64,000 nt of DNA from RYN-230 sp963837335 (GTDB lineage Bacteria; Actinomycetota; Actinomycetes; Streptosporangiales; Streptosporangiaceae), in NCBI GenBank assembly GCA_963837335.1, contig CAWINS010000065.1, positions 1 to 64,000 on the forward strand. Direction: 5' to 3'. Positions 63,670 to 64,000 of the stretch are shown piece after piece. The position numbers were made by a program, and so were the translations under genes. The notes beneath the pieces are model-generated. The model was given only the letters and a program-made list of their open reading frames with translations. It had not been told where the DNA came from and ran no database searches. How positions within the stretch are numbered: position 1 is the first letter of the stretch; each line of letters begins with the position of its first letter.

Positions 63670-64000
63670 GAGTCACCGTGGTGCCCACGCCGGGGGCGCC
63701 GGAGATCTCCGCCGTGCCGCCGATCTCCGCCATCCGGCCGTAGATGGATTCGGAGATCCCGCGCCGCGACCGGGGCACGGACCGGGCGTCGAACCCGCGC
63801 CCGTGGTCGACGATCTCCACCACGACCTGGCCGTTCCCGTCGCGGACCCGCAGCTCGGCCGTGCCTGTCCCAGCGTGCCGGGCCACGTTGCGGAGCGCCT
63901 CGGCCGCGCAGTCCGCGATCCGGTTCACGGCCGTGGCGGGCACGGTTTTCGTTGCGGAAAAGAAGGAGGTGGAAACCCGCAGCGGGGCAGCTTCGGCGGC
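63620..64000 (-). CDS. Sensor histidine kinase, C-terminal ATPase part (N-terminus beyond window)
   Basis: The frame is open to the window end. Visible: N box CAAEALRNVARHAGTGTAEL, G1 VEIVDHGRGFDARSVPRSRR, G2/end GVGTTVTLRWPGEG. This is HATPase_c of the NarL-partner (HisKA_3) class. With the kinase-like protein and the regulator downstream it forms a kinase-pseudokinase-regulator operon, so it is the probable phosphate source. Confidence 0.85.
   Translation of the reverse strand, partial: AAEAAPLRVSTSFFSATKTVPATAVNRIADCAAEALRNVARHAGTGTAELRVRDGNGQVVVEIVDHGRGFDARSVPRSRRGISESIYGRMAEIGGTAEISGAPGVGTTVTLRWPGEGSAETHAVAQ

Overview
The window is a GC-rich (about 70 percent or more), densely coded actinobacterial chromosome segment. 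The evidence is the codon bias, the GTG and TTG starts, the ATGA/GTGA overlaps, and the gene families present: SARP and LAL regulators, PknB-type kinase, ClpC-type ATPase, DUF2795, VIT1 transporter and PaaX. The mix suggests a soil-type, possibly filamentous actinomycete. Genus cannot be read from sequence alone. I saw no rRNA, tRNA, CRISPR array or intact mobile element.

Layout. 1-8.0 kb: end of an unknown gene, an Fpg/Nei glycosylase, a large LuxR-type (LAL) ATPase regulator, an MFS exporter, an orphan sensor kinase and a Nudix hydrolase. 8.1-17.3 kb: an aerobic hybrid benzoyl-CoA ('box') locus with a PaaX-type regulator, a CocE hydrolase, then boxC-boxB-benzoate-CoA ligase-amidohydrolase-GNAT read from one promoter that carries a large dyad operator. 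boxA is not in the window. 17.4-24.5 kb: a secreted DUF3494 protein with a 21-bp repeat tail, an L,D-transpeptidase lipoprotein, zwf, a VIT1 transporter, a truncated alpha/beta hydrolase, panE and a methyltransferase. 24.5-34.7 kb: a GNAT, a ClpC-like ATPase, DUF2795, several unknown genes, and a metallo-beta-lactamase (MBL) hydrolase beside a DHFR-like gene and a broken second copy of the MBL gene start. 35-44 kb: a cell-surface lipid/polysaccharide cluster (SGNH, GT4, SGNH, fatty acid desaturase; later GtrA and a processive GT2), interrupted by an integrase remnant and an XRE regulator. 44.6-49.6 kb: a membrane-fusion protein, a lipoprotein, glyA under a ZTP riboswitch, an unknown gene and OsmC. 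49.6-54.5 kb: LysR, hemerythrin, a Ser/Thr kinase fused to an eight-repeat PQQ propeller, and a membrane protein. 54.7-60.8 kb: a SARP-AAA-TPR regulator flanked by two transcription units that share SARP-like heptamer repeats. 61-64 kb: a PLD-like protein and a two-kinase/one-regulator signalling operon cut by the window end.

Read as assembled, at least nine genes (Fpg, LAL, MFS, boxC, DUF3494, the 29.4 kb unknown, the fusion protein, the kinase-propeller, SARP) contain 1-2 base frame changes that split otherwise intact proteins. So many in so little sequence points to assembly or sequencing indels rather than decay, and protein-level conclusions about those genes use the corrected frame. By contrast the alpha/beta hydrolase, the second MBL start and the integrase are true truncations.

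The most interesting candidates are the SARP-centred cluster with matching 11-bp-period boxes, the box operon with its palindromic operator, the ZTP riboswitch on glyA, and the GT4/SGNH/desaturase surface cluster.
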